Positions 45,786-55,281 of a DNA stretch of 64,000 nucleotides are shown here, piece by piece (the first letter of the stretch is position 1; each line of letters starts with the position of its first letter). Where the stretch lies: contig CAWFPH010000002.1 in NCBI GenBank assembly GCA_963817615.1, forward strand, positions 806,001 through 870,000, in the 5' to 3' direction. A program made the position numbers and the translations under genes. The notes below the pieces were generated by a model. It saw only the letters and a program-made list of their open reading frames with translations, ran no database searches and was not told the origin of the DNA. Origin of the DNA: FEN-1219 sp963817615 (GTDB lineage Bacteria > Pseudomonadota > Gammaproteobacteria > Steroidobacterales > Rariloculaceae).

Positions 45786-47123
45786 TCAGTCGTCGGTCAG
45801 CGACTGGCGGAAGTCGACGCCGAGCGAGCGCAGCTTGCGGTACAAATGGGTGCGCTCCATGCCGACTCGCTTCGCGAGCTGCCCGACCTTGCCGCCGCAC
45901 AACAAGAGCTGCTGCTGTAGGTATGCGCGCTCGAAGTGCTCGCGTGCCTCGCGCAGCGGCATCGCAAGCAGGTCCTGCTTGACGAGCGGCTCGCCCTCGC
46001 GGGCGTCGCTCGCAAGCTGCGCCTCGACCTCCGGGAGCGAAATCTCCTCGTCTCCGCCGAGAATCAGCAAGCGCTTGACCATATTCTTCAGCTCTCGCAC
46101 GTTGCCCGGCCAGGGGTAGTTGCGCAGCCGATTCTGCGCAGCGACGCTGAACCGCCTGAACGGCAAGGTGTCGGCGTCGACGAGGACGTCCACGTAGTAC
46201 CGCAGCAGCTCGGGAACGTCCTCCGAGTACTCGCGCAGCGGCGGCACGCGAATCACGACGATGCTCAGGTGCGACAGCAGCTCGCGGTTCGCACCGTCGC
46301 CGCGCTCGAAGCCCGGAAATGCACTCGATAGGATTCGCACGTCGAGCGGTTTGTCTGCTGCGGCGCCGGTCGGCCGGAAGCTGCGCTGCTCGACCACGTT
46401 CAACAGCAGCCGCTGACCGCCCGGCGAGACGTCGCCGACCTCCTTGATGAACAAGGTGCCGCCCGTTGCACGTTCGAGCGCGCCCGGCTCCGTGCCGTCG
46501 CCGAGCAGCTGCCGTGAGGCGTCTTCGGCGCTCAAGTCGCCGCCCAGCACGACGACGAACGGTCCGCGCGCTCGGCCGCTCGAGTTTGCGAGATAGCGCG
46601 CGAACAGCTCGCGGCCGCTACCGGATTCGCCGGTGAACAACGTGTGTGCGTCGTGCTGTGCCACGCGCGCGATCTGTTCGCGCAGCGCACGCATCGGCTG
46701 GCTCTTTCCGGCCGGCGCATTCGCATGCGGCAAAGCAATGCGCCGCTGTTCCTTCGTGCGGCGCAACGCGAGCGCCTTCTCGACGGTCCGCAGCAGCTTC
46801 GCGAGCGACACCGGCTTCTCGATGAAGTCGACCGCCCCGAGCCGCGTAGCCTCGACGGCCGTGTCGACCGTCCCGTGCCCCGACATCATTACGACGGACC
46901 CGGACAACCCGCCTTCCGACCACTCCTTCAGCAGCGAGATGCCATCCGTGTCGGGCATCCAGATGTCGAGCAACACGACGTCGTAATCGCGCGACTTGCG
47001 CGCGGCGCGCGCTTCCTTCGCATCGGCAGCCGCCGTGACCTCGTAGCCTTCCTCGCGCAGGATCTCTTCGATCAACGCACGGATATTCGCTTCGTCATCG
47101 ACGACCAGAATTCGCGCAGTCAT
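45786..47123 (-). CDS. ntrX: NtrX-type response regulator with degenerate AAA+ domain
   Basis: A 445-residue NtrC-family regulator paired with NtrY. Receiver domain has Asp53 (VVLLDIWMP) and Lys103. The AAA+ domain is altered: Walker A reads GESGSGRE (165-172) with Arg171 for lysine, Walker B reads TLFIKEVGD with Lys227 for aspartate, and the loop that should hold GAFTGA is shortened (LLGDGTEPGALE). NYPWPGNVREL and a C-terminal Fis-like helix-turn-helix (GKVGQLAKRVGMERTHLYRK) remain. It can probably bind DNA and be phosphorylated but not drive sigma-54. ATGA overlap with ntrY. Confidence 0.92.
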   Translation of the reverse strand: MTARILVVDDEANIRALIEEILREEGYEVTAAADAKEARAARKSRDYDVVLLDIWMPDTDGISLLKEWSEGGLSGSVVMMSGHGTVDTAVEATRLGAVDFIEKPVSLAKLLRTVEKALALRRTKEQRRIALPHANAPAGKSQPMRALREQIARVAQHDAHTLFTGESGSGRELFARYLANSSGRARGPFVVVLGGDLSAEDASRQLLGDGTEPGALERATGGTLFIKEVGDVSPGGQRLLLNVVEQRSFRPTGAAADKPLDVRILSSAFPGFERGDGANRELLSHLSIVVIRVPPLREYSEDVPELLRYYVDVLVDADTLPFRRFSVAAQNRLRNYPWPGNVRELKNMVKRLLILGGDEEISLPEVEAQLASDAREGEPLVKQDLLAMPLREAREHFERAYLQQQLLLCGGKVGQLAKRVGMERTHLYRKLRSLGVDFRQSLTDD

Positions 47124-49342
47124 GCGCGCTCTCTCCTATGCTCATGGCGCCGGCCGACCGCGTGGTTGCCGGAATCCATCGAAATCGGCATGAGTATACT
47201 GATCTCGGCTCCGCCCTGCTCACGGTTGCGGGCGACGATCTGCCCGCCATGTTCCTCCACCAGCTTCTTGACGATCGCGAGACCGAGACCGGTGCCCTTC
47301 GGCTTGCTCGTGACGTATGGGTCGAACGCTTGATGCACGATATCGGTTGCGAAACCGGGGCCGTTGTCCGTCACTTTGATCTCGACGAAGTCTTGCTCGG
47401 CGCCCGCAACCCGTCGGGTCGCGATCTCGACGGCAGCGTCGGCTTGATGCTCGGTCGCCTCGAGCGCGTTGCGCAGCAAGTTGTGCAGAATTTGCCTGAG
47501 CCGGCCGGCGTCGGCATCGAGCGCCGGCACGTTGCTCGCGAGCGACAGCTTGATCGAGAGCGGCTTGTCTTGATGGGCGTAAAGGTCGCCGATCTCCCTG
47601 ATCAGCCCGTTGATGTCGAAGCGTGTGATCTCCATCGACGGCGTTCGTGCGTATTCGCTGAACGCATTGACCATCTGCTTCATCGCTTCGACTTGCTGGA
47701 TGATCGTGTGCGTCGCCCGGTCGAGCAACTCGATATCGCTCGACTCGCCTCGCAGATACTTGCGGCGCAACCGCTCGGCGGAGAGCTGGATCGGCGTGAG
47801 TGGGTTCTTGATCTCGTGGGCCAAGCGCCGTGCGACCTCGCCCCACGCCGCATCGCGCTGCGCCTGAAGCAGCGTGGTGATGTCGTCGAACACGATCACG
47901 TAGCCGCCCGGCGCATCGTCCTCGCCCGGCAGCTCGGTGCAGGCACACATCAGCACCCTGCGGCCGCCGTCGCCACGCAGCACGATCTGTTCGCGCCACT
48001 CGCTGTCGCCGTGAGTGAGATGGGCGGCCGCGACCGCAAAGAACTGCGCAAGCAACGGCTGCGGCCGAGCAAGCTCGCCGAGCGGCTCGCCGACGTGCGC
48101 TTCGAGATCGCAGGAGAGAATCGCGCCCGCCGCCTGATTCGCGGTGCGGATTCGAAGATCGGGCTCCAACGACACGACTCCGGTCGAAAGGCGCGCCAGG
48201 ATTACCTCGAGCTTGTGGCGCTCCCGCTCGACCTGCTGCTGGCTCGAGCGTGCGGCCTCGCTCGCCCGCGCGAGACGCTGCGTCATCGCGTTGAAGGAGC
48301 TGATCAAGAAGCCGATCTCGTCGCGCGTCGGCGTCGACAGCCGCGTGCCGAAATCACCGCGCGCCACCGCCCTCGTGCCCTGCATCAACTGTTGGATCGG
48401 CACGACGAGCCGGCGCGCGAAGTAGAACGCTCCGTAAACCGACGCGAGCAGCGTGATCAACAGCACGAGGCTCAGCGTCAGCGTGAAGCTGTACTTGAGC
48501 GCCGTGCGGAGGAACGCCCGCTCGGTGAACTGGTTGTAGCTTGCTTGCACCGCGTTCGCGAGCGTGCTCAATCGCTCTTCGATCGGAAAGATGGCCTGCA
48601 CGAATACGATATCGCCCCGCGCGCTTGCCGGGCCGATGATCGCTGCGGCGCGAAGCTCGAACTGACCGTCGGGTCGCGGCTCGACCGCGACGTAAGGGCC
48701 GGCCTGGCGCAACTGGAACAGCACCTCGTCGCTCGGATAGCTCGGGACCGCCGAATCGGTGTCCGTCGAGGTCGTCGCGAGAATGCGGTTGTTTGCGCCG
48801 TATACGGTGAGCTCGAGCGCCTTGCTGTCGCTGCGCAATGCGCTCAGCGTCGAAACGAAGTCGGCGCGACTCACGGTCGACAGCCGCCGCGCCATGCGCT
48901 GCACCTCGTCGAGCCGCTCGCGGCGCTGGATGTCGAAGGCCGTCTGGCCGAGCTCGAGCGCGTCGCTCAGCCCTTGCTCGACGTCGACGCTGAACCAGTT
49001 GTCGATGCCGCGATTGATGAACGCGACCGAGAACACGTAGACGCCGACCAGCGGCGTGACCGTCACGAGCACGAGCAGCATCACGAGCCGGGCTCGCAGC
49101 CTCGAGCCCGGGACGTGCCGGCGGTGATCTCGGATCAGCTGCCAGAGATTGTGGATGATGAGCACGAGCAGCACGCCGATGCCGATCGTGTTGATCGCCA
49201 CGATCCAATCCTGTCGGCGTGCGAAATCGTCGGAGTTCTCGGTGACCTTCGTGAACAGCAGCAGCGCGGCAAACCACAGCACGATGCCGAGCACGGCAAC
49301 GAGCCCGAGCGCGGCGCGCTTCAGTGGTTTGGCAAAGGCCAT
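47120..49342 (-). CDS. ntrY: NtrY-type sensor histidine kinase
   Basis: A 740-residue membrane kinase. Two N-terminal helices, a third near LVMLLVLVTVTPLVGVYVFS, a periplasmic region and a fourth helix (SLVLLITLLASVYGAFYFA) precede HAMP, a PAS domain (LEPDLRIRTANQAAGAIL), the H box RLAHEIKNPLTPIQLSAERL and an ATPase domain (NLLRNALEAT, GTGLGLAIVKKLVEEHGG). It senses an unknown, possibly redox or nitrogen, signal and phosphorylates NtrX. The ATG at 49342 overlaps the DUF4390 end by 22 bases. Confidence 0.94.
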   Translation of the reverse strand: MAFAKPLKRAALGLVAVLGIVLWFAALLLFTKVTENSDDFARRQDWIVAINTIGIGVLLVLIIHNLWQLIRDHRRHVPGSRLRARLVMLLVLVTVTPLVGVYVFSVAFINRGIDNWFSVDVEQGLSDALELGQTAFDIQRRERLDEVQRMARRLSTVSRADFVSTLSALRSDSKALELTVYGANNRILATTSTDTDSAVPSYPSDEVLFQLRQAGPYVAVEPRPDGQFELRAAAIIGPASARGDIVFVQAIFPIEERLSTLANAVQASYNQFTERAFLRTALKYSFTLTLSLVLLITLLASVYGAFYFARRLVVPIQQLMQGTRAVARGDFGTRLSTPTRDEIGFLISSFNAMTQRLARASEAARSSQQQVERERHKLEVILARLSTGVVSLEPDLRIRTANQAAGAILSCDLEAHVGEPLGELARPQPLLAQFFAVAAAHLTHGDSEWREQIVLRGDGGRRVLMCACTELPGEDDAPGGYVIVFDDITTLLQAQRDAAWGEVARRLAHEIKNPLTPIQLSAERLRRKYLRGESSDIELLDRATHTIIQQVEAMKQMVNAFSEYARTPSMEITRFDINGLIREIGDLYAHQDKPLSIKLSLASNVPALDADAGRLRQILHNLLRNALEATEHQADAAVEIATRRVAGAEQDFVEIKVTDNGPGFATDIVHQAFDPYVTSKPKGTGLGLAIVKKLVEEHGGQIVARNREQGGAEISILMPISMDSGNHAVGRRHEHRRERA

Positions 49343-49917
49343 CGGTACCAATCGCTGCCGATCGAGTAGTCGCGTCGCCAAAACGCGAGCAGTCGCAGCG
49401 GCCCGGGCAGCTGCTCTACGTCGAGCACGGCCCGCAGCCGCAAGTCGTAGTCGTGACCCGGAGCCAGCAGCGCGGCGTCGATCAGCGGTAGCTCATCGAT
49501 CCGGCCGAGCGACGCGAGCGCGGCGAACAGGGTCGCGAAAGAAGCCTGGTCGCCGCTGTTGAGATTCACCACGAGATAGCGCTCGCTGAGCGCATGGTAC
49601 TCGAGCTGATACCGCTGCCGGAGGCTCGCGACGGCATTGTCGAACCAGAACCGCCGGCTATTCATGACCTCGACGTCGAGACGAATCGTGAGCGGGACTC
49701 CCGACAGGAGCGCGCTGCGCGCCTCGGACGACAGACGATAGGAAATCGATGCGTTCAGGAAGTAGACGCCCGAATGCAGCTCGGCGCTCGCCGAGCGGAT
49801 CTCGAAGCGGCCCGGATCGGGCGCGACGAGGATCGGCCGCGGGGGTGCGTTGGCAAAATCCTGCGCTTGCGCGAGCGTTGCGCACCCGGCAAGCAACAGC
49901 GCCAGCCACCGCGGCAC
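49321..49917 (-). CDS. Exported DUF4390 protein
   Basis: A 198-residue protein with a signal peptide (PRWLALLLAGCATLAQA) and a DUF4390 domain (FEIRSASAELHSGVYFLNAS, LTIRLDVEVMNSRRFWF and the end FWRRDYSIGSDWYRWPL). The start is uncertain: GTG 49917 gives a proper signal peptide, while other start codons lie upstream in the same open frame. It sits between rsmB and ntrY, a conserved order in this gammaproteobacterial branch, which suggests a link to NtrY signalling. Confidence 0.82.
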   Translation of the reverse strand: MPRWLALLLAGCATLAQAQDFANAPPRPILVAPDPGRFEIRSASAELHSGVYFLNASISYRLSSEARSALLSGVPLTIRLDVEVMNSRRFWFDNAVASLRQRYQLEYHALSERYLVVNLNSGDQASFATLFAALASLGRIDELPLIDAALLAPGHDYDLRLRAVLDVEQLPGPLRLLAFWRRDYSIGSDWYRWPLPNH

Positions 49918-49936
49918 ACGCGCGAGCGTCGGCGAT

Positions 49937-51274
49937 TCATTGTTGTTGCGGCGGTGAAACACGAGAACATCGCAACACGTCCGACTTCCGGATACAAGCA
50001 TAATAGAAGCCGTCGCCGCCGGTCTCGCCGGGCAGGAATTGCCTCGCCATTGCGCCGTTCGGGCCGACCGGCTCGGCATCGGGCGCCGTCGCGAGAAAGG
50101 CCGCGATCCGGCGGTCGTTTTCGTCGTGCAGCACGGTGCAGGTGGCGTAGACGAGACGCCCCCCGGGCGCGACCAAGGGCCAGAGCCGCTCGAGCAGCCG
50201 GGTCTGCAGCGCGACGGCGCGCGCGACGTCCGCCGGCCGCCGCAGGACCTTGATGTCGGGATGACGCCGGATCACGCCGACCGCGCTGCAAGGGGCGTCG
50301 AGCAGCACTCGATCGAATGGCCGCCCGTCCCACCACGCTGCGGGGTCGGCTGCATCCGCGGCCACCAGCTGCGCCGAGAGGCCGAGCCGTTTTAGGTTGT
50401 CGCTTACGAGTGCCAACCGCGCGGAATCGCGGTCGACTGCCCAAACCTCGGCGAGCCCGGGACAGGCCTCGAGAATGTGACCCGTCTTGCCTCCGGGCGC
50501 CGCGCACGCATCGAGCACCCGCTGACCCGGTGCGAGATCCAGGTAATAGGCCGCGCGTTGCGCCGCCACGTCCTGCACGGACACCTCACCGGTCTCGAAG
50601 CCGGGCAGCGCCGTCACGGGCGACGGCTCCGCGAGCTCGACTGCGCTCGGCACCTCGGCGCTCGGCCTCGCGGCGATCCCGGCCGCGGCGAGGCGCTCGA
50701 GATACGCGGCGCGCTCCGTCCTCGCGAGATTCACGCGTAACCACATGGGTCCCGCTCGGTTGCCGACTTCGACGATCCGCTGCCAATCGTCGGGCCAGTC
50801 CCGAGCGAGCACGTCGAGCAGCCAGCTCGGATGGCTGTAGCGCGCTTCGGGCACCGCGGCGGCATCCCGATCGAGCTCGGCTCGCTCCCGCTGAAAACGA
50901 CGCAGCACGGCGTTCACGAGGCCCGCCGCATCCCGCCGGCCGAGCCCGGCGGCCGCATCGACGGTCGCGGCCACCGCCGCATGGTCGGGCACGCGTAGGT
51001 GCTCGAGCTGCAGCAGGCCGATCCGGATCAGCGCACCGACCTCCGCGTCGCGCCGCTTGAGCGGGCGGGCGAGCAGCCGCTCGGCCTGCCACACGAGCCG
51101 GTGATGCCAGCGCAGCGCACCGTACACGAGCGCCGCGAGGAACGCCGCGTCGCGCGGATCGGCAGGCGCCGAGCCGTCGGCAAGCGCTTCGTCGGCCGGC
51201 ACTCGCTGCTCGATCACACGCACGACGAGCCGCGCAGCCGCCGCCCGAACGGCTGCGCCGCCGCTACGCGACAA
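49937..51274 (-). CDS. rsmB: 16S rRNA (cytosine-967-C5)-methyltransferase
   Basis: Methylates C967 of 16S rRNA. A NusB-like RNA-binding domain (residues 8-140) is followed by the SAM domain: DACAAPGGKTGHIL, VWAVDRDSARL, and catalytic Cys in LLDAPCSAVGVIRRHPD with a second in VYATCTV. The start is TTG 51274, overlapping the fmt end by 11 bases. Part of the fmt-rsmB block. Length of 445 is usual. Confidence 0.95.
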   Translation of the reverse strand: MSRSGGAAVRAAAARLVVRVIEQRVPADEALADGSAPADPRDAAFLAALVYGALRWHHRLVWQAERLLARPLKRRDAEVGALIRIGLLQLEHLRVPDHAAVAATVDAAAGLGRRDAAGLVNAVLRRFQRERAELDRDAAAVPEARYSHPSWLLDVLARDWPDDWQRIVEVGNRAGPMWLRVNLARTERAAYLERLAAAGIAARPSAEVPSAVELAEPSPVTALPGFETGEVSVQDVAAQRAAYYLDLAPGQRVLDACAAPGGKTGHILEACPGLAEVWAVDRDSARLALVSDNLKRLGLSAQLVAADAADPAAWWDGRPFDRVLLDAPCSAVGVIRRHPDIKVLRRPADVARAVALQTRLLERLWPLVAPGGRLVYATCTVLHDENDRRIAAFLATAPDAEPVGPNGAMARQFLPGETGGDGFYYACIRKSDVLRCSRVSPPQQQ

Positions 51275-52205
51275 AGCGAGTGCCCACCAGTGAATGCGCC
51301 GCGAGGTATGCCCCAGCAGCCATCACGCGACCCGACGGCGGCTGCACACGGCGCAGCCGCAGCACGCCACGGCCGGTGGCGACGTCGATGCCGAATGCGC
51401 CGGCACCGAGGATCGTGCCGGGCGCCACGCCGCTCGCATCCAACTCGCGCACGTCGGCCGCGAAGATCCGCAAGCGACGACCGTCCTCGAGCGTCGCCTC
51501 GGCCACCGGCCACGGATCGAACGCGCGCACTTGCCGCTCGAGCTCGACCGCCGTACGCCGCCAATCGATCGGCGCTTCGGACTTTGCGATCTTCGGTGCA
51601 AGCGTCGCGAGCTCGTCGACTTGCGGAACCGCGGCCCGCCGACCGGCGAGCAAATCGGGCAGCGTCTCCGCGAGCAAGCTTGCACCGAGCGTCGCGAGCC
51701 GATCATGAAGTTGGCCGGCCGTCTCTCGCTCGCCGATTGGAGTCGAGCGCTCGGCATAGAGCGGCCCCGTATCGAGGCCCCGCTCGATTCGCATGAGGCT
51801 GATGCCCGTCGTGGCGTCGCCCGCGAGCAGCGCGCGTTGTATCGGCGCGGCGCCGCGCCACCGCGGCAGCAGCGAGGCATGCAGATTCACGCAGCCGCGC
51901 AGCGGCCAATCGAGCCACGACTGCGGAAGCAGCAAGCCGTAGGCAACCACGACGAGCAGCTCGGGCGGAGCGCCGAGCCGGTCGGGCAGCTCGGGGTCGC
52001 GCAAGGTCAACGGCTGCTCGACCTCGAGCCCGAGCTCGAGCGAGGCCTGCTTGACCGGCGACTGCAGCAGCCGGCGCCCGCGGCCGGCTGGACGATCGGG
52101 CTGGGTCAGCACGAAGGGCACGGCCGCACCGGACGCCGCGACCGCGCGCAGCGCCGGAACGGCAAACTCGGGCGTGCCAGCGAACGCGATGCGGGGCCGG
52201 TTCAA
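51264..52205 (-). CDS. fmt: Methionyl-tRNA formyltransferase
   Basis: Formylates initiator Met-tRNA. Signature NLHASLLPRWRGAAPIQRAL includes the catalytic asparagine and histidine, with the aspartate in the RIERGLDTGPLY stretch. C-terminal OB-like domain binds tRNA. TTG start, 313 residues. Forms an fmt-rsmB unit with overlapping reading frames; def lies just upstream. Confidence 0.96.
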   Translation of the reverse strand: MNRPRIAFAGTPEFAVPALRAVAASGAAVPFVLTQPDRPAGRGRRLLQSPVKQASLELGLEVEQPLTLRDPELPDRLGAPPELLVVVAYGLLLPQSWLDWPLRGCVNLHASLLPRWRGAAPIQRALLAGDATTGISLMRIERGLDTGPLYAERSTPIGERETAGQLHDRLATLGASLLAETLPDLLAGRRAAVPQVDELATLAPKIAKSEAPIDWRRTAVELERQVRAFDPWPVAEATLEDGRRLRIFAADVRELDASGVAPGTILGAGAFGIDVATGRGVLRLRRVQPPSGRVMAAGAYLAAHSLVGTRFVA

Positions 52206-52261
52206 CTGTGGCTCGCGCGGTCAGACGTTGCGCGCAACCGGCAAGGCTGCGGCGCGGCGAC

Positions 52262-52804
52262 TCAGATGACCGGCACCTTGCGGCGGGTCGGCTCGGCGCT
52301 GACCGGCGCACGCTTCGCTTTTTTCGACGCCTTCTTCTTGAGGCGCTCGCGCTTGAGCTCGGACAAGTAATCCACGAATAGCTTGCCCTCGAGGTGGTCG
52401 ATCTCGTGTTGAATGCAGACTGCGAGCAGACCCTCCGCGTCGAGCTCCAACGGCTCGCCGTTGCGGTCGAGCGAGCGCACCCTGATCCGCGCGGCGCGAT
52501 CCACGTAATCGTAATATTCCGGCACCGATAGACAGCCTTCCTCCGCCTGGGTCGTACCGTCCATGCTCACGATTTCGGGATTGACGAAGCAGTAAGGCTG
52601 CTTGCCCTCGGTCGCTACATCGATCACAAGGACTCGTTTGTGAACGTTGACCTGAGTCGCCGCCAGCCCGATCCCGGGGGCCGCGTACATCGTCTCGAGC
52701 ATGTCGTCGATAAGCTGGCGAATCTCCGCGTCGACTTTTGTGACCGGCTCGGCGCGAATGCGCAGCCGAGGGTCCGGATACTCGAGTATTGGGAGCCTTG
52801 CCAT
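52262..52804 (-). CDS. def: Peptide deformylase
   Basis: Removes the N-formyl group from nascent proteins. Three motifs are present: GIGLAATQV, EEGCLSVPE with the metal cysteine, and QHEIDHLEG with the two histidines and catalytic glutamate. Length of 180 residues includes a lysine-rich C-terminal tail. It is the first gene of the def-fmt-rsmB block, divergent from the LysM gene. Confidence 0.97.
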   Translation of the reverse strand: MARLPILEYPDPRLRIRAEPVTKVDAEIRQLIDDMLETMYAAPGIGLAATQVNVHKRVLVIDVATEGKQPYCFVNPEIVSMDGTTQAEEGCLSVPEYYDYVDRAARIRVRSLDRNGEPLELDAEGLLAVCIQHEIDHLEGKLFVDYLSELKRERLKKKASKKAKRAPVSAEPTRRKVPVI

Positions 52805-52849
52805 TGTGGTCGTGCCTCGGTTTCGTGTATAACGCGTCGAAGTTTGCTT

Positions 52850-52879
52850 AACCTACTGAGTTTACAGGGATAGTAGGTT
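52850..52879. promoter_or_regulatory. 8-bp inverted repeat between def and the LysM gene
   Basis: AACCTACT (52850-52857) and AGTAGGTT (52872-52879) are exact inverse complements with a 14-base spacer, in the 191-base divergent region. It lies 46 bases upstream of def, before a TTATAC -10-like box on the minus strand. It could be a repressor or activator site for both genes; the binding protein is unknown. Confidence 0.4.
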
Positions 52880-52995
52880 TGACCGATGCGGCCGACTCGG
52901 GAAAGGCGTCGCCGTCGGCGACATCGCACGTACAGTATACCAGCCGGGGTGCGACCGCTGAGGAGCGGGGACTGAAGGGATAGGGAGCCACTGCC

Positions 52996-54129
52996 ATGTC
53001 TAACGCGCGCAAAACATCGATCCGCTCGGCCTGCCTCCTCGGCGCTGCGGCCGCGGCCTTCGTCCTAGGTTCTGCCGGTATCGCGCAAGAACGCGACTCG
53101 CGACTCGCGCTCGCGACCGCGGTCGGGCAACCCGCGCCGCCGCCCGTGCTGAACCCGCGTCACCCCGACAGCTACGTCGTCAAACCCGGCGACACGCTTT
53201 GGGACATCGCGGCGATGTTCCTGCGAGATCCCTGGAACTGGCCGGAGATTTGGCAGGTCAATCCGCAGATCGCGAACCCGCATTTGATCTATCCGGGCGA
53301 CACGCTGTCGCTCGCGTATCTCGACAACGGCCGGCCCGTCGTCCAGGTCGAGCGCGGGCCCGCCGCCGTCGCCGCGAGCGGCAATGTCGAGCGGCTGTCG
53401 CCACGGATCCGCGAGGAGCCGCTCGAGCAGCCGATCTCGACCATCCCTTATGAGACGCTCGCCGCGTTCCTCAAGCACCCCGCCGTCCTCGACAAGAGAG
53501 ACCTCGATCGTTTGCCCTATATCGTCGCGCAGCGAGAGGGCCTGATCGGCAGCACGGGCCGCGATATGTACGCCCGCCAGGCACCCGCCGCGGTAGGGGC
53601 CGCCTACAACGTGGTCCACCTCGGCGACAAGCTGGTCGACCCCGACGACAACACGGTGCTCGGCTACCAGGGCATCTACGTCGGCCAAGCGCGCGTCGCA
53701 CGCGCAGGCGATCCTGCTACGGTGCACCTGCTCGAGACGAATCGCGAAGCGCTCACCGGCGACTTCCTACTCGAGCCGCAATCGGTCGCGCCGTTCACGT
53801 ATCAGCCGCACGCGCCCGCGAAGGACGTCGAGGGGCGAATCATCTCGGTGTTCGACGGCGTATCGCTGATCGGCCAATATCAAGTCGTGGTGCTCAATCG
53901 CGGCGCCTCGGCGGGGCTGGAGCCCGGCAACGTGCTGCGCGTCTATCGAACCGGCCGAGTGATCCGCGACAACGCGCGCAAACATCATGTGTTTGGCGAG
54001 AAAGTGCGCTTGCCGGACGAGCCGGCCGGCACGATGATGGTGTTCCAGACCTTCGACCGGATGAGCTATGCACTCGTCATGGAGGCCACGGACGCGATCA
54101 GCGTGCTCGACACCGTTCGCAACCCGTAA
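52996..54129 (+). CDS. Secreted LysM-domain protein
   Basis: A 377-residue protein with a signal peptide (about residues 1-31). A LysM peptidoglycan-binding domain lies at about 59-108 (YVVKPGDTLWDIAAMFL and LIYPGDTLSLAYL). The long C-terminal part is beta-rich and of unknown role (YLVGYQGIYVG-like segments). GGGAG lies eight bases before the ATG. It comes before dprA, an arrangement seen across gammaproteobacteria. It probably acts at the cell wall. Confidence 0.88.
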   Translation: MSNARKTSIRSACLLGAAAAAFVLGSAGIAQERDSRLALATAVGQPAPPPVLNPRHPDSYVVKPGDTLWDIAAMFLRDPWNWPEIWQVNPQIANPHLIYPGDTLSLAYLDNGRPVVQVERGPAAVAASGNVERLSPRIREEPLEQPISTIPYETLAAFLKHPAVLDKRDLDRLPYIVAQREGLIGSTGRDMYARQAPAAVGAAYNVVHLGDKLVDPDDNTVLGYQGIYVGQARVARAGDPATVHLLETNREALTGDFLLEPQSVAPFTYQPHAPAKDVEGRIISVFDGVSLIGQYQVVVLNRGASAGLEPGNVLRVYRTGRVIRDNARKHHVFGEKVRLPDEPAGTMMVFQTFDRMSYALVMEATDAISVLDTVRNP

Positions 54130-54162
54130 CCGCAAGCACCCGGCGCCGCATGCGGCGCAGCC

Positions 54163-55281
54163 ATGGCGCTCGACGCGTGGCTGACGCTGCTGCACGCGGC
54201 GCGCCCGGGTGAGCGCCCATGGCTGGCGGCCCTGAAGACCGCCGGCTCGGCAGAGGCACTGCTCGCCGCATCTGCGCGCACGCTGGCCGGAGCCGGCCTG
54301 CCGAGCGCCGCGATCGAAAGGCTCAAAGCGCCTGCCGAGGACTCCATCGAGCGCGCCCGCGCTTGGCTCGCCGCCGCACCGCAACGCCGCTTGATCGGCT
54401 TCGGTACGGCCGAGTATCCACCGTTGCTCGCGAGCATTGCGGATGCGCCGCTCGCCCTCTGGGTGGAAGGCGCACGGCCCGATCTGCTCGTCGACCCTCA
54501 GCTCGCCATGGTCGGCAGCCGCAATCCGACGGCCGGCGGCCGCGAGACGGCCGAACGCTTCGCACACTACTTCAGCGAACGCGGCATCACGATCACGAGC
54601 GGCCTGGCGACCGGAATCGACGGCGCGAGCCATCGCGGCGCGCTGCAGGGCGCGGCCGGCACGATCGCGGTGCTCGGCGGCGGCATCGACGTGTTGTTTC
54701 CCCGCTCGCACGCCGCGCTCGCAGCCGCAATCGCAAAACACGGCGTGCTCGTATCCGAGTATTTGCCAGGCACCGAGCCGCAGCGGTTTCATTTTCCGCA
54801 GCGCAATCGAATCATCGCAGGGCTTGCGCTCGGCACGCTGGTCGTAGAGGCGACTCGGCGCAGCGGCTCGCTGATCACCGCGGAATTCGCAAACGACTTC
54901 GGCCGCGAAGTATTCGCCGTCCCAGGCTCGATCCACAATCCGCTCGCACGCGGCTGCCATGCTCTGATTCGGCAAGGAGCAAAGCTCGTCGAAGAAGCGA
55001 GCGACGTGCTGCTGGAGCTCGCGCCGCAGCTTCCCGCGGCGCTGCTCGCGAAGGCGCAACCCGTCGAATCGGGAGCCGCTCCGGCCGTTGAGCAACCCGA
55101 CCCTGCGTATCGCAAGCTCATGGATGCGCTGGAGTTTGCGCCCTTGCCGATCGGCACGATTGCGGCGCGCGCCGAATTGACGGCGGCGGAGGTTTCCTCC
55201 ATGCTGCTGATGCTCGAGCTACAAGGGTTCGTCGAGGCGCTGCCCGGCGGTCGGTATTCGCGTCTAGCGAAGAGGAACTGA
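54163..55281 (+). CDS. dprA: DNA-processing protein DprA
   Basis: Loads RecA onto incoming single-stranded DNA during transformation. The Rossmann domain contains MVGSRNPTAGGRETA, ITSGLATGIDGASHRGAL and VLGGGIDVLFPRSH. RRSGSLITAEFANDFGREV and VPGSIHNPLARGCHALIRQG follow, and a winged-helix C-terminus. 372 residues. The stop overlaps the smg start by one base. Suggests possible natural competence, though other com genes are not in view. Confidence 0.95.
   Translation: MALDAWLTLLHAARPGERPWLAALKTAGSAEALLAASARTLAGAGLPSAAIERLKAPAEDSIERARAWLAAAPQRRLIGFGTAEYPPLLASIADAPLALWVEGARPDLLVDPQLAMVGSRNPTAGGRETAERFAHYFSERGITITSGLATGIDGASHRGALQGAAGTIAVLGGGIDVLFPRSHAALAAAIAKHGVLVSEYLPGTEPQRFHFPQRNRIIAGLALGTLVVEATRRSGSLITAEFANDFGREVFAVPGSIHNPLARGCHALIRQGAKLVEEASDVLLELAPQLPAALLAKAQPVESGAAPAVEQPDPAYRKLMDALEFAPLPIGTIAARAELTAAEVSSMLLMLELQGFVEALPGGRYSRLAKRN

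Noticed and set aside
47138..49369. 743-codon plus-strand frame opposite ntrY
   Set aside because: Antisense shadow; ntrY has complete kinase motifs on the minus strand.
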